From Erysipelotrichaceae bacterium (lineage in GTDB: Bacteria > Bacillota_I > Bacilli_A > Erysipelotrichales > Erysipelotrichaceae), in contig JAFULQ010000001.1 of assembly GCA_017473265.1 (NCBI GenBank), positions 1-64,000 on the forward strand: a DNA stretch of 64,000 nt, given 5' to 3'. Shown piece by piece: positions 8,795 to 17,129 of this stretch (its first letter is position 1; each line of letters starts with the position of its first letter). The position numbers and the translations under genes were made by a program. Under the pieces are notes generated by a model. The model made no database searches and was not told the DNA's origin. It was given only the letters and a program-made list of their open reading frames with translations.

Positions 8795-11245
8795 ATGACT
8801 TGTTTTGGGAAATTTTATTTAGATAAAGAAAAAGATATAGTAGTTGAGTTAGATATGCGAGAGGGCAGATTGTTCTATACAATGTATACTATCAATCATC
8901 AATCTAAAAATTTAATTATGAATCTAGCAAAGATTACATCACAAGATACTGTATATCTTAATGATAAGTATGTTATTCAAGGAGAAATACCTAGTTATAT
9001 TAAAGGTGATGGGCGTAAAATTTATATTTTTAGATTGCAAGGCACAAAATTAGCGAATATTTATTTAGATGGAACTATCGAGGTAAATTCTGTGATTCCA
9101 GCTATTGCTAAAACATTAATGAGTCAAACAAAAGACTACCAATATTCTTTTAGAGATACTTTAATTAAGTCATATATTCCAGAACATGTAAAATTATCTA
9201 CGGATTTACATACACATGGGAATGCGAATTTGGATGCGGATGTATTAATTGCTCTAGCAATCAAACATCAAATTCGTTATCCGTTATATTATATTAAGAA
9301 ATTACACTTGCAAATTACAGATGAACAACAAGCGTTTATTAATGAACAAAGAGAACAAGTAAAGAAAACAATTGATACAAGTGGCTTAACTGGTAAATAT
9401 ATTGAACGTAAAATCGATGATTATACATTTATCAATTTTGCAGATTTAATCTTGAATCATCCTAATCCTACGGATAATATTAATAAAATTCGTAAATCGT
9501 TGATGATTCTTAAGGATTCTCAAGCAGTTTTTACGAATTTAGAAAAATTATATTTATATCGTTATGTGTTTACTAAAGGTGTTGTTGCGGATTACAAAAT
9601 TGAGATAGCCAATCTATCAAATATTGAAGATTTAGATATTCGAATGTATCTTGTTAGAATGTTAAAAGATATGGAAAACATCAATTATGCCAATAATACA
9701 TTGTATGAAGACACGTTGCTATGGATTGGTAGAGAATATCAAAGAAGACATATTCGTTATGTAGAAATTAGTGATACTACATTAGTAAAAAAAGATGCAT
9801 CTAATGCGAAGATGTTAGCGCAAATTCATCGTATTTTACCGTTTGTAAAAGAGGAAACAGGAGTGGATATTCGCTTTTTAGCAGCGATTCGTCGAATTCC
9901 TTTAACATTAGTAAAAGAAAATATTGTATCGAATAATTATCTAACAGAGGCTATGCAAGCATTGCGTGTGGTATGTAAAGATCCATATGTTGTTGGCAGT
10001 GATTTTGTTGGAGAAGAAATCAATGATATTGAAGAGTTGCATGAAGTAATTGAAGAAATTGTACAAAAAGTTTGTAGTCAAGATGAAAATTGGACAATGC
10101 GTGTCCATGCGGGTGAAAATGATTCTTTAAAGAGCAATATGGCGAAAAGTATTCAATTGGTGGAACAAGCGTTGTTGCCAAATCAAAGATTCCCCTATAT
10201 GCGCATTGGTCATGGAGTGTATTGCGCGAGTTTGAAAAGTAAACAAGGAAAAGTATTATTACAAAAGATTCGTGAATATGGAATGGTGCTAGAGTTCCAA
10301 TTAACAAGTAATGTTCGTTTAAATAATATTATTGATTTGAAGCAACATCCATTAAAAACATATTTAAAACATGGTATTTCGTGTGTTATGGGTACAGATG
10401 GTTGTGGATTATATGGCACGGATGGTATTCATGAACAATTAGCATTAATTAACTTAATGAAAGTGTCTGATGAAGAATTTAAGAAGATGCGTGCTGTGGA
10501 AAATGAGATTATAGAACGACAAGCATTGAATTTTGATAAGAAGATGGTTGCGTATCAAGATGTGGATGATATTGAGAAATATTATCAAGAAGCTTTACAA
10601 CAAGAGTTTGATATTCATGATGTGAAGTTTGCGATTTCAAAAGTGCCTTCTTATCCTGTTTGTAAGCCAAAAGTTGTTGAGTTACCTTGGGATAAGTATC
10701 CAATTGTTATTGCAGGTGGCAGTTTTTCAAATGTGAATGCATCTAAGGTGTCTGAAAGTGAACAACAGTTATTAAGGTCTTTGATGGAACAATTGGATCC
10801 GAATAAAGTGTTCTTTGTGGTTGGTCATAAATTAACGGGTCAAGAAGGATTTTTAGTAAAAGAGAATACGAGATTTGATATTTATAGTATTGTGCCATCT
10901 TTAATGAATGAAAAACAATTGAAGAGATTGTATAAAGCGAATATCAAAGGAATTCGTATTTCTACGGAATCACAAGAAATGGGTATTTATAAGAGCTTTA
11001 ATTATGAAATCTTTGAACGTAGAAATTGTGCATTATTAGCTTTTGATGGAAATTCTGCTGTAGCGAATTTAGTACAAGAAGCTCGTAATGGTAAGGGTCG
11101 TTGTTGGATTTTTGTGTATCCTAAGAGTAAGATGTTAAAGGCGAAAGCAACATCTTTACAAGGGTATGTTACGATGAATGCAACGAGTGCAGAAGTTGTA
11201 CAAAAGATTGAAGAGATTCAAGATAATATTGGAACAAAATTGTAA
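8795..11245 (+). CDS. Large adenosine-deaminase-like hydrolase with SLOG/Rossmann-like C-terminal domain
   Basis: An 816-aa protein, over twice the usual 330-350 residues of adenosine deaminase. Residues 1-135 form a beta-rich extension. The deaminase-type metal site is present: HTH (His139, His141), HAGEN with His438 and catalytic Glu441, GHGV (His473), SNVRLN, and GTDG (Asp535). The second Asp of the classical DDP motif, which contacts the purine, is Gly536, so the substrate may differ from adenosine. About 100 extra residues lie between the HTH and HAGE motifs. Residues from about 630 form a separate alpha/beta domain: AGGSFSN at its first strand and a late RNCALLAFDGNSAVANL stretch resembling DprA/LOG proteins. 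It has its own promoter and precedes a membrane-protein gene by 14 nt. Metal-site reading is firm; SLOG assignment and substrate are inference. Confidence 0.75.
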   Translation: MTCFGKFYLDKEKDIVVELDMREGRLFYTMYTINHQSKNLIMNLAKITSQDTVYLNDKYVIQGEIPSYIKGDGRKIYIFRLQGTKLANIYLDGTIEVNSVIPAIAKTLMSQTKDYQYSFRDTLIKSYIPEHVKLSTDLHTHGNANLDADVLIALAIKHQIRYPLYYIKKLHLQITDEQQAFINEQREQVKKTIDTSGLTGKYIERKIDDYTFINFADLILNHPNPTDNINKIRKSLMILKDSQAVFTNLEKLYLYRYVFTKGVVADYKIEIANLSNIEDLDIRMYLVRMLKDMENINYANNTLYEDTLLWIGREYQRRHIRYVEISDTTLVKKDASNAKMLAQIHRILPFVKEETGVDIRFLAAIRRIPLTLVKENIVSNNYLTEAMQALRVVCKDPYVVGSDFVGEEINDIEELHEVIEEIVQKVCSQDENWTMRVHAGENDSLKSNMAKSIQLVEQALLPNQRFPYMRIGHGVYCASLKSKQGKVLLQKIREYGMVLEFQLTSNVRLNNIIDLKQHPLKTYLKHGISCVMGTDGCGLYGTDGIHEQLALINLMKVSDEEFKKMRAVENEIIERQALNFDKKMVAYQDVDDIEKYYQEALQQEFDIHDVKFAISKVPSYPVCKPKVVELPWDKYPIVIAGGSFSNVNASKVSESEQQLLRSLMEQLDPNKVFFVVGHKLTGQEGFLVKENTRFDIYSIVPSLMNEKQLKRLYKANIKGIRISTESQEMGIYKSFNYEIFERRNCALLAFDGNSAVANLVQEARNGKGRCWIFVYPKSKMLKAKATSLQGYVTMNATSAEVVQKIEEIQDNIGTKL

Positions 11246-11259
11246 AAGTGGGTGTTAGG

Positions 11260-12210
11260 ATGAGTGCTAAAACAGTAAAAGATTATTTAAATATGGATGT
11301 TTTTCAAGTATTTCGTGTTGCGAATATTTCTAAATCAGATAATCAAATAAATGAGAAACTGAATGAAGGTATGATGGATTTATTAAATGAGGAAGTGACT
11401 GAAAGCAATAAGGAAAAATTCTTGAATCATTTAGAAAAATTGGTAGTCGCATATGATTTTGAAGATATTCCGTATGGTATATATTTCATGATGCATCAGA
11501 TAGCTTTAAAAATGTCTTCTCATTTTAATCAAGGCAAAGCAATGAGTTTGTGTGGGGATATTAAGAAGAAACTTAATGAGTATGAATTGTTTTTAAAATT
11601 TCAGAAAAAGGGTTATTTTTTGATGAAAATACTGATTGCGACTTTAACAATAGCCTGTTTGTTATTTTCTATTTATGCATTATTTACCTTTCCTATTTTT
11701 AATAGTATTTTTTCTGAAGAACATATCTCTAATTTTATATCTATTATTTTAGCGTTGATTGCTATATTTATGTTTTTTGTTGCAGGTCCTATTGGAGCTA
11801 TTGGGTTCTTTATTGTTGGTTATGTAGTTGTTTCTTTTATTGGTGAATTAATCCCACTTACTTGGATTGTTAGGGGATTATTAGCCTTGGTTATTTTGTT
11901 GTTGGTGTATTTAGTTTTACAACATATCAATAATCTAAACAAAAAAAGAAAAGAATTTAATAGTGGTAGTATAAATCACTATAGTGTTAAAATTGATTCA
12001 ACGTGTGTAGATTACTTGCTTGATAGATATAATTTTATGTTGGATATTTTGAATGCTCCTGAAGCTATATCTTTTTTTGAACGCAATCCAAATAAAAAGA
12101 ATCCAGCAGTAATGATTAATGAATATAAAAGTAGTGTGCGAAAGATGATTAGTTATTATTCATTTGCGTCAAATGAGTTTGAAAAGATGAAGAAAAAAAT
12201 AAAGAAATAG
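11260..12210 (+). CDS. Multi-pass membrane protein of unknown function
   Basis: A 316-aa protein that I do not recognise. Residues 1-110 are soluble and helical, about 120-225 contain four or five hydrophobic segments (one ending YLVLQHINNL), and the last 90 residues are soluble and charged. I choose ATG 11260 because a GGGTG stretch lies about 6 nt upstream; a GTG at 11248 lacks a ribosome site. It follows the deaminase-like gene by 14 nt with no terminator between, and a strong terminator overlaps its stop codon, so the two genes form one operon. The soluble-membrane-soluble layout would suit a signalling or effector role, which is only inference. Confidence 0.7.
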   Translation: MSAKTVKDYLNMDVFQVFRVANISKSDNQINEKLNEGMMDLLNEEVTESNKEKFLNHLEKLVVAYDFEDIPYGIYFMMHQIALKMSSHFNQGKAMSLCGDIKKKLNEYELFLKFQKKGYFLMKILIATLTIACLLFSIYALFTFPIFNSIFSEEHISNFISIILALIAIFMFFVAGPIGAIGFFIVGYVVVSFIGELIPLTWIVRGLLALVILLLVYLVLQHINNLNKKRKEFNSGSINHYSVKIDSTCVDYLLDRYNFMLDILNAPEAISFFERNPNKKNPAVMINEYKSSVRKMISYYSFASNEFEKMKKKIKK

Positions 12211-12230
12211 GGTAATTCCTATTTCTTTTT
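12201..12230 (+). terminator. Terminator of the deaminase-like operon
   Basis: 11-bp stem AAAGAAATAGG / CCTATTTCTTT, loop GTAATT, then T residues; the stem starts inside the last codons. Confidence 0.88.
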
Positions 12231-12247
12231 AGATAGTTAAATGTTTG

Positions 12248-13834
12248 TTATTTTCTTCTTTTCTTTAATTCTTCTTTAATGACTACTGGCACATTGTTGA
12301 TAGTTTTTTTGTGCATGCTACGAATGATTTGTAGAGCATAGTCTTTTGGAACTTCTACAAAAGATTCTGTTTTTCTTACTTCAATTTTACCAATGTAGTT
12401 ATTTGAGATTTTTGCTTCTTCAGCAATTGCGGCTACAATATGATTTGGAGCAACTCCATCATTTCTTCCTACAGATAGTTGTAGTTTGGTTGTGCCATTT
12501 CTAAATACTTTTTTACGTACGGCTTCGCTATCATCAATTTCTAGATTGTTTAGGTCTGGTAATTGATATAGTTGAGCAATTAATCCATACATAATTTGAT
12601 TATCATCTAAGCCTCTTTGACGTAGTGCTTTTAATACATTCCAAATTTCTTTATCATTAGCTTCTTGAGCAAGAATCTTTTGATACATTTGTTCAAAGTA
12701 GATTTCTTTAATTTCTCCACTAGTTGGTAATTCTCCTTTAGGAATGTCATATTTAATATATTTACATAATTGTTGTAATTGTAGTTTTTCTTTACTACCA
12801 GAAATTAAAGTGCATGCTTGACCATTTCTACCAATGCGTCCTGTTCTACCAATACGGTGTACATAGAATTCTTGTTCTTGTGGTAAATCATAGTTAATAA
12901 CTAAGTCTACATTATCAATATCTAAACCTCTAGCTGCTACATCTGTCGCAACAAGTACTGTGGCTTGTTGGGTTTTGAATTGTTCCATAACGCGAGAACG
13001 TACACTTTGTTTCATGTCTCCATGAATTGCCACAACTGGTAAGTTTGTTTTTGATAGTTCTTCACTAACTTCATCTACTGATTTTTTGGTATTACAGAAA
13101 ATCATAGTAAGTTTTGCAGGGTATACTTTCATTAAGACTTGTAGTACATCTACTTTTCTTGCTTTATGTACCTCAAAATATAACTGATCAATGGTATGTA
13201 CAGTTTTTTGTTTTTCTTTGATTTCGATGTGTACAGGTTTGTTTTGATAGTATTTCGCAATTTCTAGAATTTCTTTTGGCATTGTTGCAGAGAACATGAG
13301 TGTTTGATGTTCTTGATGAATTTCTTCTAAAATACTTTCAATATCTTCTTTGAATCCCATATTTAACATTTCATCAGCTTCATCTAATACTACATGATTG
13401 ATGAAGTTTAGTTTTAATGTTTTTCTTCTTAGGTGATCCAAAATTCTTCCTGGTGTACCAATGATGATACTACATCCCTTTTTTAACATTTTGATTTGGT
13501 AATCAATTGGATAGCCACCAAAGATTGGTACGCATTTAATGCCTTCTTTATATTTGCTGAATTTACGCAATTCATCTGTAACTTGAATAACAAGTTCTCT
13601 GGTTGGACAGATAATTAATGCTTGTGGCATTTTGTAAGTAGGATTTAACATTTCTACCAGTGGTAAACCATATGCTGCGGTTTTACCTGTTCCTGTATGT
13701 GAACGACCTAAAACATCTTTTCCCTCCAATATTACAGGAATCGTTTGTGTTTGGATGTTTGTTGGTGTATGATATTCCATGTCTTCGATGGCTCTTAATA
13801 CTTCTTGTGAGAATTGAAACGTTGAAAATGACAT
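12248..13834 (-). CDS. DEAD-box ATP-dependent RNA helicase (CshA/DeaD type)
   Basis: A 528-aa helicase for RNA unwinding in ribosome assembly, RNA decay or cold adaptation. Core motifs: motif I as SHTGTGKT (45-52), PTREL, TPGR, the DEAD box in VLDEADEMLNMG near residue 152, SAT, and the second RecA domain with VATDVAARGLDI and HRIGRTGR. The C-terminal 80 residues (LQLSVGRNDG onward) form a DbpA/DeaD-type RNA-binding domain. AAAGGAG precedes the ATG by 8 nt. The promoter and a 5' leader hairpin lie immediately upstream, hinting at autoregulation. Length fits the DeaD group. Confidence 0.93.
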   Translation of the reverse strand: MSFSTFQFSQEVLRAIEDMEYHTPTNIQTQTIPVILEGKDVLGRSHTGTGKTAAYGLPLVEMLNPTYKMPQALIICPTRELVIQVTDELRKFSKYKEGIKCVPIFGGYPIDYQIKMLKKGCSIIIGTPGRILDHLRRKTLKLNFINHVVLDEADEMLNMGFKEDIESILEEIHQEHQTLMFSATMPKEILEIAKYYQNKPVHIEIKEKQKTVHTIDQLYFEVHKARKVDVLQVLMKVYPAKLTMIFCNTKKSVDEVSEELSKTNLPVVAIHGDMKQSVRSRVMEQFKTQQATVLVATDVAARGLDIDNVDLVINYDLPQEQEFYVHRIGRTGRIGRNGQACTLISGSKEKLQLQQLCKYIKYDIPKGELPTSGEIKEIYFEQMYQKILAQEANDKEIWNVLKALRQRGLDDNQIMYGLIAQLYQLPDLNNLEIDDSEAVRKKVFRNGTTKLQLSVGRNDGVAPNHIVAAIAEEAKISNNYIGKIEVRKTESFVEVPKDYALQIIRSMHKKTINNVPVVIKEELKKRRK

Positions 13835-13852
13835 AATTCATTCTCCTTTCAT

Positions 13853-13874
13853 TAAAAAAGGGGACTAAACCCCT
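13853..13874 (-). promoter_or_regulatory. 5' leader hairpin with U-tract before the helicase gene
   Basis: On the minus strand the stem AGGGG / CCCCT with loop TTTAGT is followed by six T residues, so it looks like an intrinsic terminator 19 nt upstream of the helicase start codon and almost at the predicted 5' end of the mRNA. It could act as an attenuator or as a 5' stabilising hairpin. Confidence 0.6.
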
Positions 13875-13884
13875 CAACACTTTA

Positions 13885-13913
13885 ATTATACCATAAAAAA
13901 ATTTTTATTATAA
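13885..13913 (-). promoter_or_regulatory. Promoter of the helicase gene
   Basis: Extended -10 TGGTATAAT (TATAAT is the complement of 13885-13890) with a weak TTATAA -35 box 17 nt upstream (13908-13913). The predicted start is near 13878, only a few bases before the leader hairpin. Confidence 0.6.
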
Positions 13914-13929
13914 GGGTGTTCTTTATTTT

Positions 13930-14070
13930 ATTTCTTGATATTATATAGATGTAGAAAAGGAGTAGACAAAGAGCTACATAGGTAAAGACCCATGGACGCA
14001 ATACATTTAATGGAATCTGTAGTGATTTGTGCTACAGATTCATCAGAAGTCTTCTAAATATCAAGAATAG
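13930..14070 (+). other. Gene-free stretch with strong inverted repeats, possible structured RNA
   Basis: No ORF is convincing between 13914 and 14218. TTCTTGATATT (about 13931-13941) can pair with AATATCAAGAA (about 14057-14067), closing a domain of about 135 nt. Inside it are a GTAG/CTAC hairpin, GGTAAAGACC, a GGACGCAA segment and the strong stem AATCTGTAG / CTACAGATT (about 14033-14041 and 14032-14060 region). The nested layout suggests a folded RNA, but no known class was recognised. Strand is uncertain because most stems work on both. Confidence 0.4.
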
Positions 14071-14121
14071 AAAAACACATTGTTAAGACAAAGATGAAAT
14101 AAGAATAGAGAGGAATTAGGT

Positions 14122-14211
14122 TATAGAAGTCTTGATTGGAAGACGGATAACTACACAAATTTACATATATCAACAGATGATGTAGATTATACAAAAATTA
14201 AAATTGAATAG
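14122..14211 (+). pseudogene. Short coding-like remnant, possibly a decayed gene end
   Basis: One frame reads GYRSLDWKTDNYTNL and continues through HISTDDVDYTKIKIE to a TAG stop, about 30 codons of protein-like composition. There is no in-frame start codon, and stops lie just upstream. It is followed by a terminator at about 14219-14247. This may be the last piece of a lost gene, or chance. Confidence 0.3.
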
Positions 14212-14218
14212 TTTAATT

Positions 14219-14247
14219 GAAGAGGGTATTAGGTTATCCTCTTTTTC
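14219..14247 (+). terminator. Terminator in the gene-free stretch
   Basis: AGAGG ... CCTCT stem with a 12-nt loop and a T-rich tail, consistent with the end of a transcript crossing 13930-14218. Confidence 0.55.
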
Positions 14248-14325
14248 TTTCTTTGGGGGTGGTTGTAAATTATTTCTTACGAAGATTTTTTGAAATTGAT
14301 AAAATATAGATGATGGAGGTGTACT

Positions 14326-14823
14326 ATGTTTAAAGTGAATGATTATGTAATGAAGGCAAATCATGGTGTTTGTCGAATTAAGGATATTGTGCATTTAGAT
14401 ATGCCTAGTATTGATAAGAAGAAACGGTTTTATTATTTGGTTCCTGTGGATGATGAGAATATGAAGGTATATGTTCCAGTGGATACGGCTGAACAGTTTT
14501 TGCGTGCGGTTATGGGTGCTGAAGAGGCAATGGATTGTATTTTGGCTATGAAATCGATTGATAGTGCATGGATTGCGAATGAAAAGCAAAGAGAGTCTTT
14601 TTATAAGGAAGCCTTGAAAAGCTGTGATCCGTTGCAGATAATTGCGATTATTAAGAATATGTTTGAGCGAAAACAGGAACGTCTTTCTAATGGAAAGATG
14701 GTTATGGCAGTTGATGAAAAGTATTTTAGAATTGCAGAAGAACAATTGTTTTCGGAATTGGCTTTTGCATTGGGTATGAAAAAAGAAGAAATGTTAAGTT
14801 TTATTCAAATGAAAATAGAATAG
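14326..14823 (+). CDS. CarD/CdnL-family transcription regulator
   Basis: A 165-aa protein with an N-terminal RNA-polymerase-interacting (Tudor-like) domain starting MFKVNDYVMKANHGVCRI, the hallmark opening of CarD/CdnL/TRCF-RID proteins, then a helical C-terminal domain that contacts promoter DNA. Such proteins bind RNA polymerase beta and stabilise open complexes at rRNA and other promoters. GGAGGTG lies about 5 nt before the ATG. It is followed by a separate strong promoter, so it is likely monocistronic. Confidence 0.88.
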   Translation: MFKVNDYVMKANHGVCRIKDIVHLDMPSIDKKKRFYYLVPVDDENMKVYVPVDTAEQFLRAVMGAEEAMDCILAMKSIDSAWIANEKQRESFYKEALKSCDPLQIIAIIKNMFERKQERLSNGKMVMAVDEKYFRIAEEQLFSELAFALGMKKEEMLSFIQMKIE

Positions 14824-14828
14824 AATTA

Positions 14829-14857
14829 TTGTGAAAATAGGGTAAATATGCTACAAT
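14829..14857 (+). promoter_or_regulatory. Promoter of the ECF/SAM-hydrolase operon
   Basis: TTGTGA (14829-14834), 17-nt spacer, TACAAT (14852-14857) with a TGn extension. AGGGAGGA follows about 8 nt before the ATG at 14888. There is no room for a riboswitch between this promoter and the gene. Confidence 0.7.
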
Positions 14858-14887
14858 CCATGTGTATTTCATAGGGAGGAATTGAAA

Positions 14888-15433
14888 ATGAAATTTAACA
14901 CAAAGACAATTGTTGGAATTGCAATTGGAGCTGCTTTATTTGGTGTGTTAATGGTTTACGGAGGTATCCGTGTTACAACTAATACATCTTTAACTAGTGC
15001 AATGGTTGTTACTGTTGTAGTTGGAGCTTTATTTGGTCCTATTCCTGCTGCTTTAGCTGCTGGTGTAGGTAACTGCATCGCTGACTTAATCGGTGGTTGG
15101 GGATTCTGGTTTGACTGGTCAATCGGAAACTTAGTATTAGGTTTATTTGTTGGTTTATTACCTGTTTACGGTGCTAAAATCAACGAAGGTGTTTTCACAG
15201 TTAAACATGCAGTAATTTACTCTGTATTATGTATTTTAGGTAACATCATTGGTTTCGGTCTTGTTACTCCAGTTTTAACAACAGTTTTCTATTCAAGTGA
15301 ATTAACAATTACTTGGATTCAAGCTTGGAGTGCTATCGTTTCTAACGCTACAGTATTAATCGTAGTTGGTGTTCCAGTATTATTTGCATTAGCAAAACGT
15401 AACGCTCGTGGTACAAATTTAACTAAAGAATAA
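14888..15433 (+). CDS. ECF transporter substrate-binding S component
   Basis: A 181-aa membrane protein with about five to six helices, the size and look of an ECF S component. The first helix starts KTIVGIAIGAALFGVLMVYGG and a polar GVGNCIADLIGGWG segment lies near residue 60. S components bind the substrate and dock onto the shared ECF module. The start is ATG 14888, since TTG 14882 is too close to the AGGGAGGA site. It overlaps the ATPase gene by one base (TAATG). The substrate is unknown; context suggests a link to SAM-derived or amino acid compounds. Confidence 0.85.
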   Translation: MKFNTKTIVGIAIGAALFGVLMVYGGIRVTTNTSLTSAMVVTVVVGALFGPIPAALAAGVGNCIADLIGGWGFWFDWSIGNLVLGLFVGLLPVYGAKINEGVFTVKHAVIYSVLCILGNIIGFGLVTPVLTTVFYSSELTITWIQAWSAIVSNATVLIVVGVPVLFALAKRNARGTNLTKE

Positions 15434-17127
15434 TGACTGCGGTCATTGAGTTTAAAGATTTTTCATTCCGCTATCAGTCTCAACAAGAACCTACTTTGCA
15501 TGATATCAATTTAACGATTCATCAAGGTGAAAAGGTTTTGATTTTGGGACCTAGCGGAAGTGGGAAGTCCACTTTAGGGTGCTGTATCAATGGCTTAATT
15601 CCATTTTCATATAATGGAGAAATTAAAGGATCTTGTAAAGTTGTTGGTATTGAGACTAAAAATGCCAACATTTTTACTATTTCGCAACATGTAGGTACAG
15701 TACAACAAGATACAGATGCTCAATTTGTTGGGTTATCTGTTGGTGAAGATATTGCCTTTTCATTGGAGAATAATGCAACACCACGAGACATTATGCTTGA
15801 AAAGGTAGATGCAGCAGCGAAAACTGTAGATATGTCTGACTTCTTAATGAATGTACCATTTAATCTTTCTGGTGGTCAAAAACAGAAGGTAGCTTTAGGT
15901 GGTATTTTACATGATGAAGAAGAAATTTTATTGTTCGATGAACCTTTGGCGGCATTAGACCCAGCTATGGGGATGACGGCTGTTGATTTGATTGATAAAA
16001 TTCATAAAAATCAAAATAAAACAATTATTATTATTGAACATCGTTTAGAGGATGTTTTATATCGTAAAGTTGACCGTATCATTTTAATGAATGAAGGTCG
16101 TATTGCGATGGATACAACTCCTGATGAATTATTACGTAGTAATTTATTGAAGGAAAGTGGTATTCGTGAACCTCTCTATATTTCTGCATTAAAAAATGCG
16201 GGTGTTGTTTTTGGTGCGGATGAACATTTGGATAGTGTAGATGAATTGGATATTGAAAAGTATCGTCCGTTTGTGGAAAAACATTTTGAAAAAGTAAATA
16301 CGAATCATATGATTGAAAAAGGTGAAGAGTTGATTCGTGTTAAGGATGTGGATTTCTATTATGGTTCACGTCAAGTATTGAAGAATGTTTCGTTTACGAT
16401 TCATAAGGGTGAACGTATTTCGATTATTGGTAAAAATGGTGCTGGTAAAACAACGATTGCTCGTTTGTTGTGTGGTATTGTTCGTCCTAAGAATGGTGAA
16501 GTGTATATTAAAGGTCAAAACTATTTACATTTATCAATTCGTGAAATTGGTCGTTTGATTGGGTATGTTATGCAAAATCCAAATCAAATGTTAGTTAAAG
16601 ATATGATTCGTGATGAAATTGCTTTGGCTCTTACTTTAAATGAGTATGATCAAGCATTTATCGATGAGAGAGTAGAATTAACATTACGTATGACTGGTTT
16701 GTATGAAATGCGTAATTGGCCGGTTTCTGTATTGAGTTATGGTCAACGTAAGCGTGTTACGATTGCCTCTATTTTGGCTTTACAACCAGATGTCATTATT
16801 TTAGATGAACCTACTGCTGGTCAGGATTATCATCACTATACGGAAATTATGAAGTTTATTGAGGATATCAATAAAAATTATGATGTTACAATTTTATTTA
16901 TTACGCATGATATGCACTTAGCGATTGAGTATACAGATCGTTCGATTGTATTTGCGGATGGTGAATGTATTGCGGATGATTTGGTGTATAAAGTATTATC
17001 TAATGATGATGTAATTTCTAGAGCGAATTTAAAACATACATCTTTGGTGCATATTGCGAATCGTTTGGGTATTGATCCTGAGGAGTATATTCATCATTTT
17101 ATTGAAACTGAAAGAGGGGTGTTATAG
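15433..17127 (+). CDS. Fused double-ATPase subunit of ECF transporter
   Basis: A 564-aa protein with two CbiO/EcfA-type ATPase domains in tandem. Domain 1 (about 1-260) has Walker [10 protein letters not shown], signature LSGGQKQK and Walker B LLFDEPLAALDP. Domain 2 (about 290-540) has GKNGAGKTT, LSYGQRKR and ILDEPTAGQD. Both look catalytically complete. It replaces the usual EcfA1/EcfA2 pair and resembles YkoD-type fusions. It sits between the S and T subunit genes with 1-nt overlap and 2-nt gap, so the complex is made from one message. Confidence 0.93.
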   Translation: MTAVIEFKDFSFRYQSQQEPTLHDINLTIHQGEKVLILGPSGSGKSTLGCCINGLIPFSYNGEIKGSCKVVGIETKNANIFTISQHVGTVQQDTDAQFVGLSVGEDIAFSLENNATPRDIMLEKVDAAAKTVDMSDFLMNVPFNLSGGQKQKVALGGILHDEEEILLFDEPLAALDPAMGMTAVDLIDKIHKNQNKTIIIIEHRLEDVLYRKVDRIILMNEGRIAMDTTPDELLRSNLLKESGIREPLYISALKNAGVVFGADEHLDSVDELDIEKYRPFVEKHFEKVNTNHMIEKGEELIRVKDVDFYYGSRQVLKNVSFTIHKGERISIIGKNGAGKTTIARLLCGIVRPKNGEVYIKGQNYLHLSIREIGRLIGYVMQNPNQMLVKDMIRDEIALALTLNEYDQAFIDERVELTLRMTGLYEMRNWPVSVLSYGQRKRVTIASILALQPDVIILDEPTAGQDYHHYTEIMKFIEDINKNYDVTILFITHDMHLAIEYTDRSIVFADGECIADDLVYKVLSNDDVISRANLKHTSLVHIANRLGIDPEEYIHHFIETERGVL

Positions 17128-17129
17128 TT

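Noticed and set aside
8795-11245. RADAR RdrB identity for the large deaminase-like protein
   Set aside because: No RdrA-like ATPase gene is adjacent, and the C-terminal SLOG-like domain is not what defines RdrB. Size similarity alone is not enough.
13930-14070. c-di-GMP-I riboswitch
   Set aside because: Only GGACGCAA resembles the class; the GGCAAACC partner and the tetraloop-receptor layout are missing.
14824-14888. TPP or other riboswitch before the ECF operon (by analogy with ykoEDC)
   Set aside because: Only 64 bp separate the genes and a promoter fills most of it, leaving about 25 nt of leader.
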